64,000 nt of DNA from Streptomyces sp. NBC_00443 (GTDB lineage: Bacteria; Actinomycetota; Actinomycetes; Streptomycetales; Streptomycetaceae): contig NZ_CP107917.1 of NCBI RefSeq assembly GCF_036014175.1, positions 2,728,001 to 2,792,000 on the forward strand, written 5' to 3'. Position 1 is the stretch's first letter, and every line of letters starts with the position of its first letter. Positions 8,439-17,292 of this stretch are shown piece after piece. The notes under the pieces are model-generated. The model saw nothing but the letters and a program-made list of their open reading frames with translations, was not told the origin of the DNA and made no database searches. Both the position numbers and the translations under genes were made by a program.

Positions 8439-8455
8439 TGTCCGCGATACGGACA
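8439..8455. promoter_or_regulatory. Inverted repeat upstream of leuB
   Basis: TGTCCG-CGATA-CGGACA is a perfect 6-bp inverted repeat with a 5-base spacer, in the leuB/phosphoesterase divergent region and 40 bases from the leuB start. It is a plausible operator for leuB; the regulator is unknown. Confidence 0.45.
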
Positions 8456-8479
8456 CCCCGACGGGGGACGGCGTTTGCG

Positions 8480-8501
8480 TGTCGACCGGCGTTCACCCGT
8501 A
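8480..8501 (+). promoter_or_regulatory. PHO-box-like direct repeat before the phosphoesterase
   Basis: Two adjacent 11-base units, TGTCGACCGGC and GTTCACCCGTA, lie about 40-60 bases before the metallophosphoesterase start. The second fits the GTTCACC core of Streptomyces PhoP direct-repeat units; the first is a weaker match. PhoP control would make sense for a phosphatase, but the site is below a confident score. Confidence 0.35.
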
Positions 8502-8523
8502 CGTATGGCGGGCGTTGGCCTGT

Positions 8524-8541
8524 GCTGGGAACTTTCCCAGC
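8524..8541 (+). other. Perfect palindrome abutting the phosphoesterase start codon
   Basis: GCTGGGAA-CT-TTCCCAGC ends on the base before the ATG. As RNA it would fold into a stable hairpin where a ribosome binding site normally lies; as DNA it could be an operator. Confidence 0.5.
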
Positions 8542-10116
8542 ATGGACCTCCCCGACTTCGGCATCCCGCCCCAGCTCGCCCGCCGTATGAGCATGGCGGA
8601 ACAGCACGAGTACCTGCGCACGAAACTGACCCGGCGCCGCACGCTGGTGACGGCGGGCGCGGTGGCGGGCGGTCTGCTGACGGGCTGCTCGGGGTCGGGG
8701 TCGGGCACGCCCGGTGCGAAGCCCTCCGTGTCGGCGCCCGCGTCCACCCTCACGAAGGTGCCGGGCTCCGCCGTCACCCCGTTCGGCCGCCATCTCGCCT
8801 TCGGCGCCGACCCGAAGTCGCAGATGCGGATCTCCTGGCAGGTACCGGCCGCGGTGAAGAAGCCGTACGTCCGGATCGGCCTGCGTCCGGACGACCTCAG
8901 CCGCAGGATCGACGCCGAGATCCGCGATCTGTACACCCCCGAACTGCAGGGCATCCGCGCGGCGTTGGAGCAGTACTACGTCCACGCGGCACTGGACTCG
9001 CTGCGCCCCGGCACGACGTACTACTACGGCGTGGGCCATGACGGCTTCGACCCGGCGGCGCCGAAGAACCGCGCGACGATCGCCTCCTTCCGCACGGCTC
9101 CCGCGAGCCCGGAGACCTTCACCTTCACGGCCTTCGGCGACCAGGGCGTCAGCGAGGCGGCCGCCACCAACGACAAACTCCTGCTGGGCCAGAACCCGGC
9201 CTTCCACCTGCACGCCGGCGACATCTGCTACGCGAACGTCAAGGGACTGGGCAAGGAGTCGGACGCCTACGACCCCGGCTTCTGGGACGGTTACCTCAAG
9301 CAGACCGAGTCGGTGGCCAGGTCGGTGCCGTGGATGGTGACGACCGGCAACCACGACATGGAGGCCTGGTACTCGCCGGACGGCTACGGCGGCCAGCTGG
9401 CCCGCTGGTCCCTGCCGGACAGCGGCTTCGATTCCCGTACGGCCCCGGGCGTGTACTCCTTCACCTACGGCAACGTCGGCGTCGTGGCGCTGGACGCGAA
9501 CGACGTGTCGTACGAGATTCCCGCCAACCGGGGCCACACGGACGGCCGTCAGACCAAGTGGCTGGACGCGCGGCTCGGTGAGCTGCGGGCGGCGAAGGGC
9601 GTCGACTTCATCGTCGTCTTCTTCCACCACTGCGCCTACTCGACGTCCTCGCACGCGTCCGACGGGGGTGTGCGGGCCGAGTGGGTGCCGCTGTTCGCCC
9701 GGCACCAGGTGGACCTGGTGATCAACGGGCACAACCACGTCTACGAGCGGACGGACGCCATCAAGAACGGCGAGGTCGGCAGGCAGGTGCCCATCGGCGC
9801 CGCCACGGACCCGACGCGGGACGGCATCGTGTACGTCACCGCGGGCGGGGGCGGCAAAGAGCTGTACGGCTTCCCGGCGGGCGTCGAGGAGAGCTACGAG
9901 GGGCATGTGACCGAGCGGGAGTCGGTCGACACCTTCAAGTGGACCAAGTCACGCGACACCAAGGCGGAGAGCGTGCAGTGGTCGCGGGTGCGCTACCGGG
10001 GCTTCTCCTTCCTCACGGTGGAGGCGGAGGGCGGCACGAAGCCCCGGCTCAAGGTGTCGGCACTGGCCCAGAACGGGGAGCGCATCGACCACTTCGAGGT
10101 GCAGCGCGGCAGGTGA
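8542..10116 (+). CDS. Tat-exported lipoprotein metallophosphoesterase (purple acid phosphatase-like)
   Basis: A 524-aa protein. Residues about 30-55 form a signal with a twin-arginine stretch (TRRRTLVTAGAVAGGLL) ending in a lipobox (LLTGC), so it is probably exported folded and tethered outside. An N-terminal Ig/fibronectin-like part of about 110 residues comes first, then the calcineurin-like phosphatase core with metal motifs FGDQG, AGDICY, GNHD, FFHH and GHNHVYER. This arrangement is that of purple acid phosphatase-like enzymes. The chosen ATG directly follows an 18-base palindrome and lacks a Shine-Dalgarno; ATG at 8587 is an alternative. The likely role is phosphate release from phosphomonoesters or diesters. 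Confidence 0.88.
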   Translation: MDLPDFGIPPQLARRMSMAEQHEYLRTKLTRRRTLVTAGAVAGGLLTGCSGSGSGTPGAKPSVSAPASTLTKVPGSAVTPFGRHLAFGADPKSQMRISWQVPAAVKKPYVRIGLRPDDLSRRIDAEIRDLYTPELQGIRAALEQYYVHAALDSLRPGTTYYYGVGHDGFDPAAPKNRATIASFRTAPASPETFTFTAFGDQGVSEAAATNDKLLLGQNPAFHLHAGDICYANVKGLGKESDAYDPGFWDGYLKQTESVARSVPWMVTTGNHDMEAWYSPDGYGGQLARWSLPDSGFDSRTAPGVYSFTYGNVGVVALDANDVSYEIPANRGHTDGRQTKWLDARLGELRAAKGVDFIVVFFHHCAYSTSSHASDGGVRAEWVPLFARHQVDLVINGHNHVYERTDAIKNGEVGRQVPIGAATDPTRDGIVYVTAGGGGKELYGFPAGVEESYEGHVTERESVDTFKWTKSRDTKAESVQWSRVRYRGFSFLTVEAEGGTKPRLKVSALAQNGERIDHFEVQRGR

Positions 10117-10119
10117 CGC

Positions 10120-10260
10120 CTACGCCGCCTGGTGGCCCGTCGCTCCGCCGTTGTCCCTGCGGTCCAGGGCGCGCTGGAGGGCCGCGGCGGCGTTCTTGCG
10201 GTCGGACTCGCTCGTACGGGAGAGGTGACGGACTCGGCGGCGGGCGGTCGTCTCGGCCAT
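10120..10260 (-). CDS. Small basic conserved protein (46 aa)
   Basis: The frame starts at an ATG at 10260 with an AAGGAG Shine-Dalgarno 10 bases upstream and ends 4 bases past the convergent phosphoesterase stop. The product is short and strongly charged (MAETTARRRVRHLSRTSE, SDRKN, ALQRALDRRD), helical in character, with no signal or membrane segment. I recognise no family. The good ribosome site and codon bias support a real gene. Confidence 0.6.
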   Translation of the reverse strand: MAETTARRRVRHLSRTSESDRKNAAAALQRALDRRDNGGATGHQAA

Positions 10261-10519
10261 GGGAAATCGACTCCTTCGACAATCCGGGAGTGCAGACAGG
10301 GGATACGAGACGCCGGATGGGGCGGGGAGCGGTGCCACAGGGGTTGCCTGCAAGGGGCCCGGCTCACGACCGCCATTCGCTTGGTCGAGCGAGACGTTCG
10401 GCTCCTACAAAACTAAGGGAGGACGGCGCGTCTGTCTCCACAATTACTCGGACTTCCTACTATCTGAGACGGTCGACCGGGTCACACCGCACTGACCTGC
10501 ACTTTCCGTCTTCGCCCCG
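10261..10519. other. Intergenic region between the 46-aa gene and the acetyltransferase
   Basis: It holds the upstream region of the 46-aa gene (minus strand) and the 3' end region of the acetyltransferase. A CGGTCGACCG palindrome lies at 10470-10479. Base composition around 10400-10470 is less GC-rich than its surroundings, as expected for a promoter. I see no RNA gene. Confidence 0.4.
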
Positions 10520-11077
10520 TCAGAGCACGTCCCCGTCCCGCCAGTCGAAGACCAGCTCGTACGCGGGGTCGAGCGCACCGGCGAGAGCGGGCCTTATGAA
10601 GGTCGTGCCTTCCTCGTCCGGCAGATGCACGACGCCCTTTGGCCCCAGCGCGCAGACCCGCCCGCGCCACACCTCCCAGCCGCGAGCGGCGTACAGCGCG
10701 GCCCCCTCGTCGCTCGCGGACAGCATCCCCGCGTCGTACGCCCGGTCGATCACCCGCTCCAGCTCCGCCATCACCCGGCCCCCGAGCCCGGCCCGCCGCG
10801 CCTCGGCCCGCACGGCGACCGCCTCGACGTACCCGACCCGCAGCCACCGGTCCCGGTACCGCACCCGCCGCATGATCACCGAACCGTGCGCGGCGATCCG
10901 TCCGGCGTCGTCCTGGACGAGGGCATGCATACCGCCGAGCCCGTGCTCGAAGTCCTCGTCGGAGAAGTCCCCGTCGAAGGCGTCGTCCAACAGGGCGCGG
11001 ATCGCGCTCAGTTCGGCGGGGGTGAGGTCGGCGGTGTGCGCGGTGCGCGGCGTGCCCGCCGGTGCGTCGGTGGTCAT
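10520..11077 (-). CDS. GNAT acetyltransferase resembling aminoglycoside 2'-N-acetyltransferase AAC(2')-I
   Basis: A 185-aa GNAT protein, very near the 181 aa of mycobacterial AAC(2')-Ic. Shared landmarks run along the whole chain: HTADL, the acidic DAFDGDFSDEDFEHGLGGMHAL, the beta-strand RVGYVEAVAVR that precedes the acetyl-CoA loop, ARRAGLGGRVM, GMLSASDEGAALYAARGW and the C-terminal VFDWRDGDVL. Chromosomal AAC(2') enzymes acetylate 2'-amino aminoglycosides; in producers and mycobacteria some also have housekeeping roles. The start at 11077 gives the family length; ATG at 11095 is possible. Activity against drugs is not established by sequence. Confidence 0.85.
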   Translation of the reverse strand: MTTDAPAGTPRTAHTADLTPAELSAIRALLDDAFDGDFSDEDFEHGLGGMHALVQDDAGRIAAHGSVIMRRVRYRDRWLRVGYVEAVAVRAEARRAGLGGRVMAELERVIDRAYDAGMLSASDEGAALYAARGWEVWRGRVCALGPKGVVHLPDEEGTTFIRPALAGALDPAYELVFDWRDGDVL

Positions 11078-11161
11078 CCCACCAGTATTCGGCATCGCCC
11101 ACTCGGCTGATCCTCCGCGCCGCCCGGGAGACGGGGACACGTCGAGGGGAACGGTGAGGTC

Positions 11162-11368
11162 ATGAACGACACGTCGAAAGTGTTCCTCGAGGGCGGCCCC
11201 GAGGATCTTCCCGAGCGGATCGTCGGGTCCCCGTCCCCCGGTCCGGATGTGAAGATCAAGCTCCGCGGTGGATACGAGCACTTCAGGCCGACCTCGCGAC
11301 AGGAGGACACCCCGGGGGGCGCGCTGCCGGTCTACGAGTGGTGGGAGCGGACGGAGATCGCCGAGTAG
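11162..11368 (+). CDS. DUF5988 family protein (68 aa)
   Basis: A small soluble protein with the features I associate with DUF5988 in Streptomyces: an N-terminal VFLEGGPEDLPERIV, central KIKLRGGYEHF and C-terminal LPVYEWWERTEIAE. Its function is unknown. It starts with ATG, preceded by a GAACGGTGAGG-type purine stretch, and is divergent from the acetyltransferase. A bidirectional terminator hairpin follows. Confidence 0.8.
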   Translation: MNDTSKVFLEGGPEDLPERIVGSPSPGPDVKIKLRGGYEHFRPTSRQEDTPGGALPVYEWWERTEIAE

Positions 11369-11386
11369 CGCACTCTCCCCACACGG

Positions 11387-11420
11387 CGAAGGGCCGGGTC
11401 CGTCAAGGCCCGGCTCTTCG
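11387..11420. terminator. Bidirectional terminator between DUF5988 and pruA
   Basis: CGAAGGGCCGGG and CCCGGCTCTTCG form a 12-bp stem with one G-U pair and a 10-base loop, between the two convergent stops at 11368 and 11436. Confidence 0.75.
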
Positions 11421-11435
11421 CGTTGAGTTGGGATG

Positions 11436-13067
<1,632 letters not shown>

Positions 13068-13208
13068 GAGCTACCTCTTCCGAGTGAATCCCTGGCTTCA
13101 GCCCGGGGAGCCGAAGCCGTTTGCGTATGTTGGGCGGCGGTCAGGGCTTGACCTTCACGAGCCCGCTGCGGCGTGCGCGTGAGAAGCCCCCACGGGGGCG
13201 GAGTCACG

Positions 13209-13243
13209 GGTTCCGTAACTCCTTGCGGAGTGCGGACGGAACC
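13209..13243 (-). terminator. Two-part hairpin between proline dehydrogenase and pruA
   Basis: GGTTCCGT pairs with ACGGAACC (8 bp), and inside it ACTCC-TTGC-GGAGT forms a second stem. It begins 73 bases past the proline dehydrogenase stop. It may terminate or process that transcript before pruA. Confidence 0.55.
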
Positions 13244-13315
13244 GGGCCGGCTCAGCCGACCGATGGGCGATAGCTGCCGTTACCCAGGATGCATCCGGGT
13301 CCCGACAGCTACCGC

Positions 13316-14242
13316 TCACCCTTTGCTGATCATCGAGCGGACGAAGAAGCGCAGGTTCGCCGGCTTCTCCGCGAGCCGCCGCATGAAATAGCCGTACCAG
13401 TCGGTGCCGTAGGCGGTGTAGACGCGCATGCGGTGGCCCTCCGCGGCCAGCCGCAGATGCTCGTCGCTGCGGATCCCGTACAGCATCTGGAACTCGTACT
13501 CGTCCAGCTTGCGCCCGGCGCGCCGCGCGAGCTCCTGGGCGATGGAGATCAGACGCGGATCGTGGGACCCGATCATCGGGTACCCGGCGCCCTCCATCAG
13601 AACCTTGAGGATCCGGACGTACGCCTTGTCGATCTCCTGCTTCTGCTGGTAGGCGACCTCGGCGGGCTCCTTGTAGGCGCCCTTGACGAGCCGCACGCGG
13701 CTGCCGTTCGCGGCGAGCCAGCGGGCGTCGGCCTCGGTGCGGAAGAGGTAGGCCTGGATGACGCAGCCGGTCTGCGGGAAGTCCTTCCGCAGCTCCTCGT
13801 GGATGGCGAACATCGAGTCGAGGGTGGTGTGGTCCTCCGCGTCGAGCGTGACCGTCGTACCGATGGCGGCGGCGGCCTCGACGACCGGGCGGACGTTGGC
13901 GAGCGCGAGCTCGTGTCCGCCCTCCAGCGCCTGGCCGAACATGGACAGCTTGACGGACATCTCGACGCGCTCGCCGAGCTCCAGGTCCTTGATCCGGTCG
14001 ACGAGCGCCAGGTAGGCGTCCCGCGCGGCCTCGGCCTGGTCGGGGCGGGTGATGTCCTCGCCGACGACGTCCATCGTCAGCTCCAGGCCATTGCCGGTGA
14101 GCTCCTCGATGATCGGCACGACCTCGTGGACGGTCTCGCCGGGGATGAACCGGTCGACGACCTGTTTCGTCACCGGGGCCGCCGAGATCAGGCGTCGCAT
14201 CCGGTCGCTGCGCGACGCGGCGAGAATCACGGGACCCAGCAC
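13316..14242 (-). CDS. putB: Proline dehydrogenase
   Basis: A 308-aa FAD-linked proline dehydrogenase of the short monofunctional actinobacterial type. TIM-barrel motifs are visible: MSVKLSMFG, VTLDAEDHTTLD, VIQAYLFRTEAD, RLVKGAYKEP, MIGSHDPRLI and EFQMLYGIR. It oxidises proline to pyrroline-5-carboxylate. The start is GTG at 14242, chosen for the GGAGG six bases upstream. It is divergent from the PucR-type gene, a layout typical of regulator and target. Confidence 0.95.
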   Translation of the reverse strand: MLGPVILAASRSDRMRRLISAAPVTKQVVDRFIPGETVHEVVPIIEELTGNGLELTMDVVGEDITRPDQAEAARDAYLALVDRIKDLELGERVEMSVKLSMFGQALEGGHELALANVRPVVEAAAAIGTTVTLDAEDHTTLDSMFAIHEELRKDFPQTGCVIQAYLFRTEADARWLAANGSRVRLVKGAYKEPAEVAYQQKQEIDKAYVRILKVLMEGAGYPMIGSHDPRLISIAQELARRAGRKLDEYEFQMLYGIRSDEHLRLAAEGHRMRVYTAYGTDWYGYFMRRLAEKPANLRFFVRSMISKG

Positions 14243-14379
14243 GGGGCACCTCCACAAACACTGCCGAATGACGGCCGAGACCCCGATAAGTGATGTTCCG
14301 GGTACGGCACGGAGAACCACCGTGAAACCTAAGGATCCCTCCGAACGGCGGCCATCGACAGCTGTCACGCATCCATGCC

Positions 14380-14396
14380 ACAGATCTCAGACAGAT
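14380..14396. promoter_or_regulatory. ACAGAT direct repeat in the proline dehydrogenase/PucR promoter region
   Basis: Two ACAGAT copies start 11 bases apart, one helical turn, between the divergent genes. They could be contacts for the PucR-type regulator. The signal is weak. Confidence 0.25.
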
Positions 14397-14415
14397 GTAT
14401 GAAGGCTGCGCGAAA

Positions 14416-15654
14416 ATGCGGGAGAATGCCCGGGTGACGCCGGAATTCAAGGACCACAAGGACCACAAGGACGACTACCAGGAGCTGGTCGACGAGATCT
14501 CCGAGCTGTTGGGTGCGCCCGCCACGCTGGAGAACCGCGACTTCGAGCTGATCGCCTTCGGTGCGTACGACAGTGAGGGCGATCTCGACGCGTCCGCCCT
14601 GGATCCCGTCCGCACCCGCTCGATCCTGACGCGGCGTTCCACGGCGGCGGTGCGGACGTGGTTCGAGGGATTCGGCATCACCCGGGCGACGGGCCCGGTA
14701 CGCATCCCGCCCACCCCGGAGGCGGGCGTCTACCGGGGACGCGTCTGCCTCCCGGTACGCCATCGGGGGGTGGTCCTGGGTTACGTCTGGCTCCTGGACG
14801 ACGATCCGGGCCCCACGGACCAGCAGCTGTCGGCCGCCATGGAGGTGACCGCCCGGATCGGCGCCCTGCTCGCCGACGAGGCGCAGCACGGGGCGGATCT
14901 GAGCCGGGAACTGCGGGCCGCGCTGACCGCGGAGCGGGGCTGGCAGGGGGACCAGGCGCTGGCGGCCCTGCGCACGGCGCTCGGCCCGCGGGGCGAGGGC
15001 ACGCACACCGTGGTCTGCGTCGCCCCGTGGCCGTCCGCCGACCCCGACGACGCCCCGTCCGTCCGTACGGTGCCGCACGCGACGGCGCTGTGCACGGTGC
15101 CGTGGGACGGGGGCACCTCCCACGGCCTCAAGGCGGCGGGGGAGAGCGGCCAGAGCCTCGCCATCCTCGTCCGGCTGCGCTCGCCGGAGGTGCGGACGCC
15201 GGCCCAGGCTGCGGCGTCCCGGCTGCTCAAGGAGGGCGCGGCACAGGCAGCCGCGGGCATCGGCGCACCCCGCTCCGGCCTCGCCGACCTCGCCGCCACC
15301 TGGCAGGAGGCGTCGGCCGCGGCCCGCGCCGCCCTGGCCGAACCCCGCCTCGGCCCGGTCGCCGAGTGGGCGCACATCGGCCCGTACCGCCTGCTGACGT
15401 CCCTCCCCCCGGAGGCCGCCCGGGACCCCGCAATCGCCCAGCTCCTCTCCCCCGCCCACCACGAACTCGCCCGCACCGCCGAGATCTACCTCGACCGCGC
15501 GGGCCAGGCCGGCCGCACCGCCGCCGAACTCGGCATCCACCGCCAGACGCTGTACTACCGCCTCTCCCGCGTCGAACAGCTCACGGGCCTGGACCTGGAC
15601 GACGGGGAGGACCGACTGCTGCTGCACATGGTGCTGAAGGGCGCACGCCTGTAG
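14416..15654 (+). CDS. PucR/CdaR-type transcriptional regulator, probable activator of proline catabolism
   Basis: About 412 aa. The C-terminal 60 residues hold the PucR-type helix-turn-helix ([22 protein letters not shown]), preceded by the GGDEF-like PucR middle region and an N-terminal sensory part of about 200 residues. The family activates catabolic genes when the substrate is present. Its divergence from proline dehydrogenase suggests that pruA and proline dehydrogenase are its targets. The start is uncertain: ATG 14395, ATG 14416 and GTG 14434 (with GGGAG upstream) are all in frame. A lysine/histidine-rich KDHKDHKDD repeat follows the start. Confidence 0.88.
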   Translation: MRENARVTPEFKDHKDHKDDYQELVDEISELLGAPATLENRDFELIAFGAYDSEGDLDASALDPVRTRSILTRRSTAAVRTWFEGFGITRATGPVRIPPTPEAGVYRGRVCLPVRHRGVVLGYVWLLDDDPGPTDQQLSAAMEVTARIGALLADEAQHGADLSRELRAALTAERGWQGDQALAALRTALGPRGEGTHTVVCVAPWPSADPDDAPSVRTVPHATALCTVPWDGGTSHGLKAAGESGQSLAILVRLRSPEVRTPAQAAASRLLKEGAAQAAAGIGAPRSGLADLAATWQEASAAARAALAEPRLGPVAEWAHIGPYRLLTSLPPEAARDPAIAQLLSPAHHELARTAEIYLDRAGQAGRTAAELGIHRQTLYYRLSRVEQLTGLDLDDGEDRLLLHMVLKGARL

Positions 15655-15720
15655 GTCGAGACGTCATCGGCGCCACCACCGGCGGCATCGCCCCCAGGGC
15701 TGACGACCCACCCCTCACTA

Positions 15721-15748
15721 TTGGAAATGATTGTCATCATGCTAGGGT
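15721..15748 (+). promoter_or_regulatory. Zur/FurB-like box overlapping a promoter
   Basis: A TTGGAA -35 (15721-15726), 16-base spacer and TAGGGT -10 (15743-15748) enclose TGGAAATGATTGTCAT, with the palindromic core ATGA-TTG-TCAT at 15727-15737. Actinobacterial Zur (FurB) boxes have the form TGAAAATGATTNTCA. The position between -35 and -10 is what a repressor site requires. Binding by Zur is inferred from similarity remembered, not computed. Confidence 0.6.
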
Positions 15749-15792
15749 CACAGCAACCGCTCTCTTGACCACCCTTTTACCCGGAGGGCCCC

Positions 15793-17292
15793 GTGCGCCT
15801 GCCCACCCGCCCACTGCTCCCCGCCGCCGCCCTCACCGCGGCCTCCGCGCTGCTCACCGGCTGCTTCGCCGGTGCGGAGTCCGCCGAGGACGTGGGGGCC
15901 GGTGGCAAGCGCGTCCGGGTCGCGATGATGCAGCCCCCGCGCTCCGGGCTGTCCCCGCTGTCCGACGACGCGTTCAAGCTGTCGCGGTGGTCGACCGCCG
16001 AGACCTTGGTGAAGCTCGACGAGGACGGCGACGCGCAGCCCGCGCTCGCCACCGGGTGGGAGCGGTCCGGCCGTACCTGGACCTTCGAGATACGCGACGG
16101 TGTCACCTTCCACGACGGCACGAAGCTCACCGCCGAGGCGGTCGCAGGCTCCCTCACCAGGGCCGCCACCGCCGCCCCCAAGCCCCGCATCCTCGACGGC
16201 GTCGATCTGACCGCCGAGGCCGCGGACGCCGGCACCCTCACCGTCACGACCGCCGCCGAGGACCCCTTGGTCCCGCAGCGCCTCAGCTCCCCGCAGCTGT
16301 CGGTCCTTGCGGCCAAGGCGTACCGGGGGAAGACGGTCGACCCCGTCGGCGCCGGCACCGGCCCCTTCGAGCTCACGAAGGTCAACGGCACCGCCTCCGC
16401 AGCCCTCGACCGCTACGACGCGTACTGGGGCGACAAGGCCAAGGCACCCGGGATCGACGTGACCTTCGTCCCCGACGGCACGGCTCGCGCGGCGGCACTG
16501 CGCAGCGGCGAGGCCGACATCGCCGAGTCGATACCGGTGTCACAGGCCGCGGTCCTCGACCAGGACCTGATCACCGAGGTCCCGATGCCGCGCACCAACA
16601 CGCTGTACCTGAACACCGGGAAGGGCCCGTTCAAGGACGCCTCGCTGCGGGCGGCGGCCCGCGAGGCGATCGACGCCGAGGCGCTCGTGAAGGGCGTGTA
16701 CGAGGGGCGCGCCGATGTCGCCGAGGGGCTGCTGGGGCCCGCGCTCCCCTGGGCCGCCGAGCTGCGCGGGCCGGTGACACGGGGCTCCGAGGCCGGGTCG
16801 CCGGACGGCGAGGTGATCACCGTCGGGACGTACACCGACCGGGCCGAGATGCCCGAAGTCGCCGCCACGCTGCAACAGCAGCTCCAGAAGGCCGGGTTCA
16901 AGGTGAAGCTCGACGTCCGCGAGTACACCAACATCGAGGCCGACGCCCTCGCGGGCAGGTTCGACGCCTTCGTCCTCTCCCGCGCCACCGTCCTCGACTC
17001 CGGCGACCCGGCTGCCTACCTCTACAGCGACTTCGCGTCCGACGGCACCTTCAACCTGTCCCGGTTCGCGGACAAGGACGTGGACGCGGCCCTGAAGAAG
17101 GCCTCCGGCACCGAAGTCGGCGACGCCCGCCGCGCGGCGATCATCGCGGCCGAGGCCGCCGTGCTCGCCGCGGACGCGGCCGTGCCGATGCTCCACGAGC
17201 GGGTGGTCCAGGGTGACGCCGCCGGTGTCGTCGACGCCGCCCACGACCCGCGCGAGCGGGAGCTCGTCACGGCGGACACGTACGTCAAGTGA
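15793..17292 (+). CDS. ABC transporter substrate-binding lipoprotein, family 5 (peptide/nickel type)
   Basis: A 499-aa solute-binding protein. It starts at GTG 15793 after GGAGG, has a short signal ending in LLTGC (lipobox, about residue 23) and the family 5 motif sequence: LATGWERSGRTWTFEIRDGVTFHDG, GTGPFELTK, YWGDKAKAPGIDVTFVPDG and TNTLYLNTGKGPFKD. Family 5 proteins bind peptides, nickel or nickel/zinc chelates. It heads a four-gene operon with tight overlaps. Because of the Zur-like box upstream, a metal chelate is a better guess than a nutrient peptide; that is inference. Confidence 0.9.
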   Translation: MRLPTRPLLPAAALTAASALLTGCFAGAESAEDVGAGGKRVRVAMMQPPRSGLSPLSDDAFKLSRWSTAETLVKLDEDGDAQPALATGWERSGRTWTFEIRDGVTFHDGTKLTAEAVAGSLTRAATAAPKPRILDGVDLTAEAADAGTLTVTTAAEDPLVPQRLSSPQLSVLAAKAYRGKTVDPVGAGTGPFELTKVNGTASAALDRYDAYWGDKAKAPGIDVTFVPDGTARAAALRSGEADIAESIPVSQAAVLDQDLITEVPMPRTNTLYLNTGKGPFKDASLRAAAREAIDAEALVKGVYEGRADVAEGLLGPALPWAAELRGPVTRGSEAGSPDGEVITVGTYTDRAEMPEVAATLQQQLQKAGFKVKLDVREYTNIEADALAGRFDAFVLSRATVLDSGDPAAYLYSDFASDGTFNLSRFADKDVDAALKKASGTEVGDARRAAIIAAEAAVLAADAAVPMLHERVVQGDAAGVVDAAHDPRERELVTADTYVK

